A stretch of DNA of 60,963 nucleotides, from the NCBI GenBank assembly GCA_038212305.1, contig JBBQUP010000005.1:1-60963 (forward strand), in the 5' to 3' direction. Below, piece after piece: positions 34,951-43,155 of this stretch. Source of the DNA: JBBQUP01 sp038212305 (GTDB lineage Bacteria > Bacteroidota > Bacteroidia > Bacteroidales > Marinilabiliaceae). Made by a program: the position numbers and the translations under genes. Position 1 is the stretch's first letter; the number at the start of each line of letters is the position of its first letter. Under the pieces are notes generated by a model, which did not search any database, had not been told where the DNA came from, and saw only the letters and a list, made by a program, of their open reading frames with translations.

Positions 34951-36027
34951 ATGATTAACCGAAAACTCCTCTATCAATTTTTGCCCGGATTAATTCCGTT
35001 GTTCATTTTTATTATTGCCGATGAAATTTGGGGAACAAAAGTCGGCTTACTGGTGGCATTGTTAGTAGGTGTTCTTGAATTGGGATGGGAATATTACCGC
35101 AATCGAAAAATCGAGAAATTTGTATTAATCGATTTGTGCTTAATCATTTCAATGGGCTTGGTATCGCTCTGGCTCGAAAACGACTTGTTTTTTAAGCTGA
35201 AACCAGCTGTTATATCTACCATATTGCTTATTATTCTGGGTGTTGCGATGATGCGACCACAAATGATGATACAAAATATTGGCGCACGATATCTAAAAGA
35301 ACAGGTGTTTAATCCCTATCAGACATGGATAATGCAAAAATCGATGCGTAATCTTTGGGTTGTCACGCTTATTTACACCATTACCCTATTCGCCGTAACC
35401 ATTTGGGGATCAACCTTATGGTGGGGATTTACGAATGGTCCGGGGTTCATGATTATTTATGGGCTCTACTTTTTAATTGAATTTTACATTAAAAAAAGTC
35501 AACAAAAACGTTTAGTTAAGGATGAATGGTTACCCCTAGTTGACACAAAAGGACAGCACATTGGTGAAGCTCCAAGGAGTGCAGTTCATAATCGATCATT
35601 TCTTCTGCATCCAGTTGTGCACTTGCATGTCATAAACAACGGTCAACTTTATCTTCAAAAACGCAGTTTAAAAAAACTCATTCAACCTGGTAAATGGGAT
35701 ACCTCAGTTGGTGGGCACGTTAATGTTACTCAATCCATTGAGCAAGCATTGAAACAAGAGGCTTTTGAGGAGTTGGGAATACAACAATTTATTGCTGTGC
35801 CTATTTGTACTTACCAATGGCGAAGTAAGGTTGAAGAAGAGCTTGTATTTGTATTTAAAACAAATTATTCGGGTCAAATTACCACCAACCCCGATGAGAT
35901 TGAGACTGGGAAATTTTGGAGTTTCGTAGAATTGGAATCAACCATTGGGAAAAACCTACTCACCCCAAATTTCGAGTACGAATACAATTTAATAAAGGAG
36001 CATCTAACAAACTATTTAACTCACTAA
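34951..36027 (+). CDS. Fusion of a YciB/septation-protein-A-like membrane part and a NUDIX hydrolase
   Basis: About 358 residues from ATG 34951 (a GTG at 34921 would add ten). The first half (to about residue 185) has five or so membrane helices and reads like YciB/septation protein A: PGLIPLFIFIIADEIWG, then GLLVALLVGVLELGWEYYRN and later NLWVVTLIYTITLFA. The second half is a NUDIX domain of the isopentenyl-diphosphate-isomerase-like type (WLPLVDTKGQHIGEAPRS, then KWDTSVGGHV). In its box GGHVNVTQSIEQALKQEA plus FEELGI, the first conserved Glu is Gln and the usual Arg is Gln, while the EE metal pair remains. Substrate unknown. Confidence 0.8.
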   Translation: MINRKLLYQFLPGLIPLFIFIIADEIWGTKVGLLVALLVGVLELGWEYYRNRKIEKFVLIDLCLIISMGLVSLWLENDLFFKLKPAVISTILLIILGVAMMRPQMMIQNIGARYLKEQVFNPYQTWIMQKSMRNLWVVTLIYTITLFAVTIWGSTLWWGFTNGPGFMIIYGLYFLIEFYIKKSQQKRLVKDEWLPLVDTKGQHIGEAPRSAVHNRSFLLHPVVHLHVINNGQLYLQKRSLKKLIQPGKWDTSVGGHVNVTQSIEQALKQEAFEELGIQQFIAVPICTYQWRSKVEEELVFVFKTNYSGQITTNPDEIETGKFWSFVELESTIGKNLLTPNFEYEYNLIKEHLTNYLTH

Positions 36028-36030
36028 GAA

Positions 36031-36126
36031 GCTGTTTAGATTATAGAAAGATAAGGAGATGAAAAGATGAAAATAGAATCGTCATCTTCTGGATTTATCT
36101 AAAAAATCTTCTATATCCGTCTAATA
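36031..36126 (+). repeat. Dispersed repeat family R2, copy c
   Basis: Starts GCTGTTTAGATTATAGA and runs through AGAAAGATAAGGAGATGAAA and GATGAAAATAGAATCGTC; see copies at 17625 and 24483. It directly abuts R3 copy 2. Confidence 0.65.
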
Positions 36127-36218
36127 AGTGCTTCATAGGAAATAGTGTCGTATTCTATTTAGCTAATCATCTCATACACAACATAAACGAAAACCAATAA
36201 ATAGGTCTTAGACCTTAT
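36127..36218 (-). repeat. Dispersed repeat family R3, copy 2 (inverted)
   Basis: Reverse-complement match to 34795-34883: on the minus strand it reads AAGGTCTAAGACCTATTTA, later TTAGCTAAATAGAATACGA and CACTATTTCCTATGAAG. With copy 1 it brackets the YciB/NUDIX gene. Confidence 0.75.
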
Positions 36219-36268
36219 CTATTATTCTTCCTAGCTCTGTTTTCATTAAAATTAAATTCAAACAGTTA

Positions 36269-36976
36269 CTAAGCCTGAATAATAAATATAGCAGGTTTCT
36301 TTTGAATATCGGGCAGTGATGATTTTTTCCATTCAGCAATGGTCTTTGTCACAATCATCTCAGTTTCAGATGTGATATCGCAAGCAATACACAGTCGGGT
36401 TGCTGGCTTGCAAGCCACTAAAATATCCTCTAATAGTTGAAGGTTACGGTAAGGTGCTTCTATAAAAATTTGAGCCTGTTTCTCGGAGAACGAACGACTC
36501 TCGAAAAAATGTAATCGACTGATTTTTTCGGCTTTTTTTACAGGCAAATAGCCATTAAAAGCAAAGCTTTGGCCGTTCATGCCCGATCCCATCATGGCCA
36601 ATAAAATGGATGATGGACCCACCAATGGTTTTATCACCAGTTTATGTTGATGGGCCAACTGCACCAAATCAGCACCTGGATCAGCAATACCGGGACATCC
36701 GGCTTCCGATATCACGCCCAAATTCACACCCGATTCCATAAGTTTCACCATCCCCTCGCGCCCCGAAGCCGCTGTATCCTTATCTAAAATAACGAATGTG
36801 AGCACATTAATGTCTATTGATGAATCGACCCGTTTCAAAAACCTACGCGCAGTGCGTTCATTTTCAACAGCAAAGTGAGTAAGTTGCTTTATTAGCACTG
36901 CCACTTCGGATGGAATCACCGACTCAACCGAACCATCACTTAAAGTACTTGGAATAAGGTATAATATGCCTTTCAT
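36269..36976 (-). CDS. RsmI-family (tetrapyrrole-methylase fold) SAM-dependent methyltransferase
   Basis: A 235-residue methyltransferase related to RsmI, which 2'-O-methylates C1402 of 16S rRNA. LYLIPSTLSDGS at the start is the divergent Bacteroidota form. The SAM loop VISEAGCPGIADPGADLV and the block KPLVGPSSILLAMMGSG are as in RsmI. The last part, IFIEAPYRNLQLLEDIL, also fits. Bacteroidota often carry two such proteins, so it may be a paralogue rather than true RsmI. Confidence 0.87.
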   Translation of the reverse strand: MKGILYLIPSTLSDGSVESVIPSEVAVLIKQLTHFAVENERTARRFLKRVDSSIDINVLTFVILDKDTAASGREGMVKLMESGVNLGVISEAGCPGIADPGADLVQLAHQHKLVIKPLVGPSSILLAMMGSGMNGQSFAFNGYLPVKKAEKISRLHFFESRSFSEKQAQIFIEAPYRNLQLLEDILVACKPATRLCIACDITSETEMIVTKTIAEWKKSSLPDIQKKPAIFIIQA

Positions 36977-37202
36977 TGTTTTTAGATATTAGATGTGAAT
37001 ATCGAGTATCAAAATAAAAGTATCGATCGTCAAGAAGTCTCATGTCTTGTGTCTCGTGTCTCGTGTCAATTCTCGAAGCAAAAACTAGCAACACTAAATT
37101 TCGATGTAAAATTACTTAAAAGTTTATCATGTGAAAGTTATGTGATAGGCCATTAGCTTTAAATGAAAATTAATGAGAGCTAAAACCTAAAGGAGGAATC
37201 TA

Positions 37203-37230
37203 TTGTTTAAGTGGTTATTTACTATTTTTG
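37203..37230 (+). promoter_or_regulatory. Candidate promoter for the MBL hydrolase gene
   Basis: TTG (37203-37205), 17 bp, TATTTTTG (37223-37230); 22 bp before the GTG start. Confidence 0.5.
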
Positions 37231-37252
37231 TGAATTACAAAACTAATAGTCA

Positions 37253-38017
37253 GTGGATATAACCTTCTTAGGAACAGGCACATCAATGGGAATCCCTGTC
37301 ATAGGCTGCAATTGCTTGGTTTGTTCCAGCACAAACGATAACGATAAACGTCTGCGATCGAGTGTGAGCATACGCACAAAGGATAAACATTTAATTATTG
37401 ATACGGGACCTGATTTTAGAACACAAATACTAAAATATGTCACCAGTGTACCCGACGCCATATTAATCACTCACGAGCACTTCGATCATGTGGGAGGATT
37501 AGATGATATTCGACCCTTAAATTTCATCTCAAAAAAACCCATGCCCATATACGCAGGAAGCCGAACCATAAACGATTTAAATCTCCGTTTTCATTACTCA
37601 CAAGATCTCACCAAGCCTAATTTACCCCAATTTCAGTTTCATGAAATTACTTATGATCCATTTTTCATAGATGAATTACCAATAATTCCGCTCAAAGTCT
37701 TTCATGGAGAGCTGCCCATTTGGGGATATCGAATTGGTGATTTTGCCTACATTACCGATGCCTCCAGCCTGCCTGAAGAGACAATGATGAAACTACAAAA
37801 CATTCAAGTACTAGTAATCAACGCATTGCGAACAAAACCACACCCAACTCACTTTAACATTCAACAAGCGCTTGACGTAGTTAATCAGATTCAACCTCAG
37901 AAGTGTTATCTCACGCATTTAAGTCACCAAGCACCTAGTTACTTAGAGCTAAAAAATACATTGCCTAAAAACATAGAACCGGCCTATGATGGATTAACAA
38001 TAACAATAGATGAATAA
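37253..38017 (+). CDS. PhnP-like metallo-beta-lactamase-fold hydrolase
   Basis: A 254-residue MBL-fold phosphoesterase of the PhnP-like type. It starts at GTG 37253; the first residues DITFLGTGTSMGIP are exactly where the family begins and no ATG is closer. Cys pair in GCNCLVC (19-24), metal motif THEHFDH (73-79), and TDASSL later. C-terminal LTHLSHQAP supplies a further metal His. Substrate likely a cyclic phosphodiester, by family only. Confidence 0.9.
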   Translation: MDITFLGTGTSMGIPVIGCNCLVCSSTNDNDKRLRSSVSIRTKDKHLIIDTGPDFRTQILKYVTSVPDAILITHEHFDHVGGLDDIRPLNFISKKPMPIYAGSRTINDLNLRFHYSQDLTKPNLPQFQFHEITYDPFFIDELPIIPLKVFHGELPIWGYRIGDFAYITDASSLPEETMMKLQNIQVLVINALRTKPHPTHFNIQQALDVVNQIQPQKCYLTHLSHQAPSYLELKNTLPKNIEPAYDGLTITIDE

Positions 38018-38063
38018 CATTTAATTACCTCAATTGAAATCAGTTTTTCACCCTAGAAATAAA

Positions 38064-38071
38064 TACTTTTG
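38064..38071 (+). promoter_or_regulatory. Candidate -7 element (TACTTTTG) for the sulfatase gene
   Basis: TAnnTTTG match 25 bp before ATG 38097, with a TTT run 17 bp upstream instead of TTG. Confidence 0.4.
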
Positions 38072-38096
38072 CACCATTAAAAATTTATAGAGTCAG

Positions 38097-40034
38097 ATGA
38101 AAAAATTTATTGTTAACGAGTACCTTGTATTAGTATATCGATTTGTAATCGTGATGTTTATATATTCATTGTGTCGCATACTTTTTTATTTATATAACAC
38201 CGATCTATTCCAAGGAATTACTTTCTCATCGTTTCTAACTATAATGAAAGGTGGACTCACGTTTGATTTAAGTGCTTTATTGTACATCAATTTAATTTAC
38301 TTTTTAATTGCACTTCTCCCCTTTCCTTTCAGATACAAAAATGGTTATCAATCGGCTCTTAAGTACTTATATATTACTTTAAATGCGATAGGAATTGCTT
38401 TTAATGCAATAGATTTTGCTTATTATCCATTTATACTTAAGCGAACCACAGCCAATGTTTGGGACATTCTACATAACGAAACCAACAAAGCGTCGTTAAC
38501 CAAACAGTTTATTCTTGATTATTGGGATGTATTTTTTATATGGATTGGTTTAATTGCGTTATTACTCTACTTATACAATCGAGTAACGCCCAAAATCTCA
38601 AAATATCCTTATAAATGGTTAACTTACCCTGTTTCACTTTTAGCATTAATCATTTTTTCTGTCATTACCATCATTGGAATTAGAGGAGGTTACCGCCACA
38701 GCACTCGTCCCATTACCTTAAGTAATGCAGGAGAATATGTAAAATCGCCAGAGGAAGTGGCTATTGTATTAAACACGCCTTTTAGTATTATTAGAACCAT
38801 TGGTAAAAAAAGCTTTATCCCTTATCACTATTTCAACGATACAACTCAACTCAATAGTATTTTCACTCCAGTTCATCAAGGATCAGGAGAACCCATGATT
38901 AAAAAAAATGTGGTTATTATTTTACTCGAAAGCTTTAGTCGCGAACACTTTGGTTATTTTAATAAAAACCTCGACAATGGCACCTACAAAGGATATACTC
39001 CATTTTTAGATTCATTGTCGGCTCACAGCTTAACCTTTCCCAATGCTTTTGCTAATGGACGAAAGAGTATAGATGCATTGCCATCGGTAACGGCCAGCTT
39101 GCCTGCACTAATGCTCCCCTATGTTTTAACCGAATACTCATCAAACAAAATAAATAGCTTAGCAACATTGCTTGGCTCGCAAGGATATGAAACTGCATTT
39201 TATCACGGCGCACCCAATGGATCGATGGGGTTTAACGCATTTACCAATTTGGCAGGGTTTAAGCATTATGTTGGAATGAGTGAGTTTAACAACAATGCGT
39301 TTTACGATGGTATTTGGGGGATTTGGGATGAAGAGTTTTTCCAGTTCTTCAACAATCAACTAACTGCCACAAAAGAACCATTTTTCGCTACCATTTTTTC
39401 TGTCTCATCTCATCATCCATTCGAAGTACCTGAACGGTATAAAAATGTTTATCCCAAAGGTCATCTACCAATACATCAATGCGTTGGATACACCGACAAT
39501 GCTTTAAGGGAGTTTTTTAATGCAGCTAAAAAAACATATTGGTATAATAATACAATCTTTGTAATAACGGCTGATCATAGCACCATTGCTTATCACGAAG
39601 CGTATAAAACCAATGTAAATGCATTTGCAGTGCCTTTGATATTTTATACTCCTGATGAATCGATAATTGGTCGAAGAACCGACGTGGCACAACAAATTGA
39701 TATTATGCCAACCATTTTACACTATTTAAAATATCCAGAATCATACATCGCATTTGGTAATGATTTATTAAATAATCAAGCACCTAGATTTGCAATTAAC
39801 TCTGTAGGTGAAAACTATCAATTTATCAGAAACGATACCGTTACCTATTTTAATGGACTAAAAACAACAGGAATCTATTCAATGATTACTGATCCTATGT
39901 TGCAAAAAAGTGTTTTAGGCAATCACTTAAACAATGATGACGAACAAATTATTAAAGCATTCGTGCAGCAATACAATAATCGAATGATAGAAAATAAATT
40001 GACTTCGAGTGCTAATAAAAGAAACAGACGATAG
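38097..40034 (+). CDS. LTA-synthase-like membrane sulfatase/phosphoglycerol transferase
   Basis: A 645-residue inner-membrane protein with five N-terminal helices (about 8-205) and a periplasmic alkaline-phosphatase/sulfatase domain (about 265-600). The metal-site start is VVIILLESFSREHFG; the nucleophile region reads GRKSIDALPSVTASLPAL, with Ser where LtaS has Thr; then FFATIFSVSSHHPFEVP and FVITADHS. Enzymes of this group modify membrane glycolipids or polysaccharides with phosphoglycerol or phosphoethanolamine. The donor is unknown here. Confidence 0.9.
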   Translation: MKKFIVNEYLVLVYRFVIVMFIYSLCRILFYLYNTDLFQGITFSSFLTIMKGGLTFDLSALLYINLIYFLIALLPFPFRYKNGYQSALKYLYITLNAIGIAFNAIDFAYYPFILKRTTANVWDILHNETNKASLTKQFILDYWDVFFIWIGLIALLLYLYNRVTPKISKYPYKWLTYPVSLLALIIFSVITIIGIRGGYRHSTRPITLSNAGEYVKSPEEVAIVLNTPFSIIRTIGKKSFIPYHYFNDTTQLNSIFTPVHQGSGEPMIKKNVVIILLESFSREHFGYFNKNLDNGTYKGYTPFLDSLSAHSLTFPNAFANGRKSIDALPSVTASLPALMLPYVLTEYSSNKINSLATLLGSQGYETAFYHGAPNGSMGFNAFTNLAGFKHYVGMSEFNNNAFYDGIWGIWDEEFFQFFNNQLTATKEPFFATIFSVSSHHPFEVPERYKNVYPKGHLPIHQCVGYTDNALREFFNAAKKTYWYNNTIFVITADHSTIAYHEAYKTNVNAFAVPLIFYTPDESIIGRRTDVAQQIDIMPTILHYLKYPESYIAFGNDLLNNQAPRFAINSVGENYQFIRNDTVTYFNGLKTTGIYSMITDPMLQKSVLGNHLNNDDEQIIKAFVQQYNNRMIENKLTSSANKRNRR

Positions 40035-40203
40035 GACTTTATTGAATAAAACCAATATAACCGCAAATGGCTTAAACCTCAATAAAAGCTAAAGAATTTA
40101 CATTAATTTAAATATTATGATAACTTTCAGCCGCTAGAAATGTTAAAACTTCACTGATTATCGAAATTTACTGCTAAATGCAGCAAATTTTACAAGTGGA
40201 AAT

Positions 40204-40233
40204 TTGGTAAACATTAGAAATAATCTATATTTG
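40204..40233 (+). promoter_or_regulatory. Promoter of the HU gene
   Basis: TTG (40204-40206), 19 bp, TATATTTG (40226-40233): an excellent match to the Bacteroidota primary promoter, 53 bp before the HU ATG. Confidence 0.7.
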
Positions 40234-40286
40234 TAGAGGAAAGTTTATGAACCTATTTATTTTAAACCCTAAAATTAACAGTTATT

Positions 40287-40559
40287 ATGAACAAAGCTCA
40301 ATTAATTGATGCAATTGCCGGTGAAGCAGGTTTAACCAAGGCTGATTCAAAAAAAGCACTAGATGCTTTCATTAAAGTTACCGGTAGTGCTTTGAAAGAA
40401 GGTGGACGTGTTGCCTTAGTTGGTTTCGGATCGTTTGGTGTTTCTAAAAGAAGCTCACGCACGGGTCGTAACCCACAAACTGGTAAAGAAATTACTATTG
40501 CAGCAAAAAATGTTGTTAAGTTTAAAGCGGGTAGCGAACTTAGCGATGCTGTAAATTAA
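40287..40559 (+). CDS. hup: HU-family nucleoid protein
   Basis: A 90-residue DNA-binding nucleoid protein. It shows the HU plan: helices MNKAQLIDAIAGEAGLTKAD and KKALDAFIKVTGSALKEG, GFGSFGVSKRSSRTGRNPQT at the beta arm with the intercalating Pro (RNPQTGKEI), and KNVVKFKAGSEL. Its own promoter (40204) and terminator (40580) make it a single-gene unit. Confidence 0.97.
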   Translation: MNKAQLIDAIAGEAGLTKADSKKALDAFIKVTGSALKEGGRVALVGFGSFGVSKRSSRTGRNPQTGKEITIAAKNVVKFKAGSELSDAVN

Positions 40560-40579
40560 TTTTCAAGGCAAAGATATTA

Positions 40580-40616
40580 GAAGCTGTATTCGGAATGGAT
40601 CAGCTTCTTTTTTTTT
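40580..40616 (+). terminator. Rho-independent terminator of the HU gene
   Basis: Stem GAAGCTG (40580-40586) / CAGCTTC (40601-40607) followed by nine T. It ends 18 bp before the TTG start of the next gene. Confidence 0.88.
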
Positions 40617-40633
40617 AGGCAAAATCATATACT

Positions 40634-41359
40634 TTGAAATCACTTCAACCCATCGTTTCACCAAATAAAGAAGAACTATACTCACTTATTTCCTTCCTCG
40701 AAACGTTTTTAACTGATGAACGGAAAAATATCATCAATAAAAACATTCAATACCGTACTCGCTACCTTACAGTTGTATTAGAAGATATATTTCAGCCCCA
40801 AAATGCTAGTGCTGTATTGCGAACCTGCGATTGTTTTGGAATTCAGAATTTACATATAATTGAAAATCGCAACAAATATCATATTAATCCTGATGTTGCA
40901 TTAGGATCAGCTCAATGGCTGACTTTAACTAAATACAACTCAGAAAAAGAGAAGACCAACACACCAATAGCCATTTCAAAACTTAAAGAACAAGGATATC
41001 GAATTGTAGCCACATCGCCACACGTCGAAAACAATTCGTTATCACAACTCGATCTATCAAAAGGAAAAATCGCACTGGTTTTTGGGACAGAGCGAACAGG
41101 TATTTCCGAAGATGTTTCAAAAGTAGCTGATGAATGGATAAAAATACCAATGGTGGGATTTGCTGAAAGCTTAAACATTTCTAATTCGGCAGCCATTATT
41201 TTGCAGCATTTAAGTGAATCACTAAGAAAAAGTGACATTCAATGGCAACTTAATGAAATGGAGTTTTTAAATGTAAAACTTGATTGGGTAAGAAAATCAT
41301 TAAAAAAAGTAGCCTTACTCGAAAAAGAGTTTTATAAGCGAACACAAAGTATGATTTAA
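40634..41359 (+). CDS. trmH: TrmH-family tRNA/rRNA 2'-O-methyltransferase
   Basis: A SPOUT-class RNA methyltransferase (241 residues), close to TrmH which methylates G18 of tRNA. Motifs: ILRTCDCFG-type VLRTCDCFGIQNLHIIEN, LVFGTERTGIS, and the knot motif GFAESLNISNSAAIILQHL. It probably starts at TTG 40634: a stop codon (TAG, 40616-40618) lies just upstream in frame and there is no ATG before the conserved part. The C-terminal tail EMEFLNVKLDWVRKSLKK is as in TrmH. Confidence 0.9.
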   Translation: MKSLQPIVSPNKEELYSLISFLETFLTDERKNIINKNIQYRTRYLTVVLEDIFQPQNASAVLRTCDCFGIQNLHIIENRNKYHINPDVALGSAQWLTLTKYNSEKEKTNTPIAISKLKEQGYRIVATSPHVENNSLSQLDLSKGKIALVFGTERTGISEDVSKVADEWIKIPMVGFAESLNISNSAAIILQHLSESLRKSDIQWQLNEMEFLNVKLDWVRKSLKKVALLEKEFYKRTQSMI

Positions 41360-41673
41360 TAGTTTATTTTTAAATACTCATCTAAATAATTTCTAAAACA
41401 AAATAGAAGTACGTATATTCGGACAAAATTGTACTTTATTCGTAATATTATAATGCTTATGGACAAATAATAACAACTAATCATTATTTTTTTGATGTTA
41501 ATCGAAATATATAAAACAAATTCGTTAATTTTAACATCTGATTTTTATTAGAAATTTAGTAATATGAATTAATTATCACTTAAGGATAATGACAAATAAT
41601 GCTAATAAATAAAAGATTCTAATTAAGATGTTTGTGTTAGTGACATTTGCCAATTAAATAAAAAAATAAACAG
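41360..41673. other. AT-rich intergenic region
   Basis: 314 bp between trmH and the LytTR regulator. Very AT-rich, with a 6-bp AAGTAC/GTACTT inverted pair near 41410. I see no gene, clear promoter box or repeat family here. Confidence 0.5.
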
Positions 41674-42390
41674 ATGAATTGCATTATTATTGATGACGAT
41701 AAATTTTCCACTAAAATAATTGAGGAGTTTGTTAATAAAACTGAGGGCATTCAATTGATTGGAACATTCTCAAATGCTGTTTCAGCAATTAATGCACTTT
41801 CAACTAATAGCTCGGAAAATCCAATACATCTGATATTTCTAGATATCGAAATGCCAGAAATGACAGGCATTGATTTTATGAAATCACTTAATGTGCTTCC
41901 TCAAATCATTATCTACTCGGGTCAGGAAAAATATGCACTTGAGATGTACGAATACGATGTAACTGATTATTTATTAAAACCAGTTCAATATCCTCGTTTC
42001 ATTAAAGCTGTAAACAAAGCACGCGAGCGTTTCGACAAAAAAGATAATTTGGTTCGAAAAAGCACCGAGATTTTCATTAAAAATAATTCATCGCTGGTAC
42101 GAGTTAAATACGATGATATTCTGTGGATTGAGGCCTTGGAAAATTATGTTGTGGTAAATACTTTCAACGATAAATTTACCATTCACTTTACGATGAAAGC
42201 CATAAGCGATCGCATGCCAACAGATAAGTTTGTGCGCGTTCACCGATCGTTTATTGTTAATGTTAGCAAAATAAAGTTGATTGAAGACAACTCTGTTATT
42301 ATTAAATCCGAAACAGGGTCCAAGATCATCCCCATTGGAAAATCATATAAAGACAAGCTGATGGATGACATCAACTTAATCTCGAGATAA
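41674..42390 (+). CDS. LytTR-family response regulator
   Basis: A two-domain regulator of 238 residues: CheY-like receiver (1-120, acidic DDD at 7-9, phospho-Asp57 in FLDIEMPEM, Lys in YLLKPVQY) and a LytTR DNA-binding domain (about 138-236, VKYDDILWIEALENYVVV, then FVRVHRSFIVNVSKI). No sensor kinase of the LytS/YehU type is next to it, so it is an orphan. Own terminator follows. Confidence 0.94.
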   Translation: MNCIIIDDDKFSTKIIEEFVNKTEGIQLIGTFSNAVSAINALSTNSSENPIHLIFLDIEMPEMTGIDFMKSLNVLPQIIIYSGQEKYALEMYEYDVTDYLLKPVQYPRFIKAVNKARERFDKKDNLVRKSTEIFIKNNSSLVRVKYDDILWIEALENYVVVNTFNDKFTIHFTMKAISDRMPTDKFVRVHRSFIVNVSKIKLIEDNSVIIKSETGSKIIPIGKSYKDKLMDDINLISR

Positions 42391-42405
42391 AAAGTTAAAT
42401 CAACA

Positions 42406-42445
42406 AAAGACCCGGTACAATTAATTTATACCGGGTCTTTTTTTT
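42406..42445 (+). terminator. Rho-independent terminator of the LytTR regulator gene
   Basis: Perfect 12-bp stem AAAGACCCGGTA (42406-42417) / TACCGGGTCTTT (42429-42440), then a T-run. The A-run on the other side lets it serve the convergent mntP as well. Confidence 0.92.
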
Positions 42446-42475
42446 GAGTCAATCACAATAATAAGTTATGACGAT

Positions 42476-43036
42476 TTAAACGTGTTCAATCAATATTTTA
42501 ATGCCCATACCAATTAAAAGCAATCCAGCAATTACATCCATTTTTCGTCCCAATAAACTGCCTGCTTTTTTACCAAACAACATTCCCAACATAGCTACCA
42601 GATAAGTAACAAAAGTTAAAATGGCTAAAATTACAACGATATTAACGCTGTTGATTAATCCAAAACTAACTCCAACAACCAATGCATCAATACTAGTGGC
42701 TATGGAAATGCTAATCACTACAATTAGCTTCAGAGCATTATGCGTTTGCTGACCTTTATCATGGTTAAATAATCCCTCCCAAATCATTTTCAACCCAAGA
42801 GCTAGTAAGAGTATGAATGCAATCCAATGATCGAATTGTTCAATAAAAACTTTTAACTGACTACCAACAAGCCATCCACCAAATAAAAAAAGAGCATGTA
42901 TCACCGACATGATGATCGCAACGCGTGTAGCTTGAATAAATTGAATACGGTTATTGATTAAACCCGTTGAAACGGTTACGGCAAATGTATCGAGCGTTAA
43001 GCCAAATGCAATAACAATGATTGTTAAAATATCCAT
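42476..43036 (-). CDS. mntP: Manganese efflux pump MntP
   Basis: A six-helix Mn(II) exporter (186 residues) of the MntP/UPF0059 family. The first helix holds the key acidic residue in GLTLDTFAVTVSTG; the second repeat has SIATSIDALVVGVSFG. It lies downstream of nrfA but beyond a terminator, so it is probably a separate transcript. Confidence 0.93.
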   Translation of the reverse strand: MDILTIIVIAFGLTLDTFAVTVSTGLINNRIQFIQATRVAIIMSVIHALFLFGGWLVGSQLKVFIEQFDHWIAFILLLALGLKMIWEGLFNHDKGQQTHNALKLIVVISISIATSIDALVVGVSFGLINSVNIVVILAILTFVTYLVAMLGMLFGKKAGSLLGRKMDVIAGLLLIGMGIKILIEHV

Positions 43037-43095
43037 AAATGCGAATTAGCCGATAAAGATAATTTTTTCGAATCAAACACTGCGAAAGAAAAGTA

Positions 43096-43122
43096 AAAAC
43101 CCCTGAATTCATCAGAGGTTTT
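43096..43122 (-). terminator. Terminator of the nrf operon
   Basis: AAAACCCCTGA / TCAGAGGTTTT stem with one mismatch and loop ATTCA, followed on the minus strand by TTTTTAC. It is about 35 bp past the nrfA stop. Confidence 0.75.
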
Positions 43123-43155
43123 ATGTTGTTATTTCAAATTAATCTAAAATGGTTA

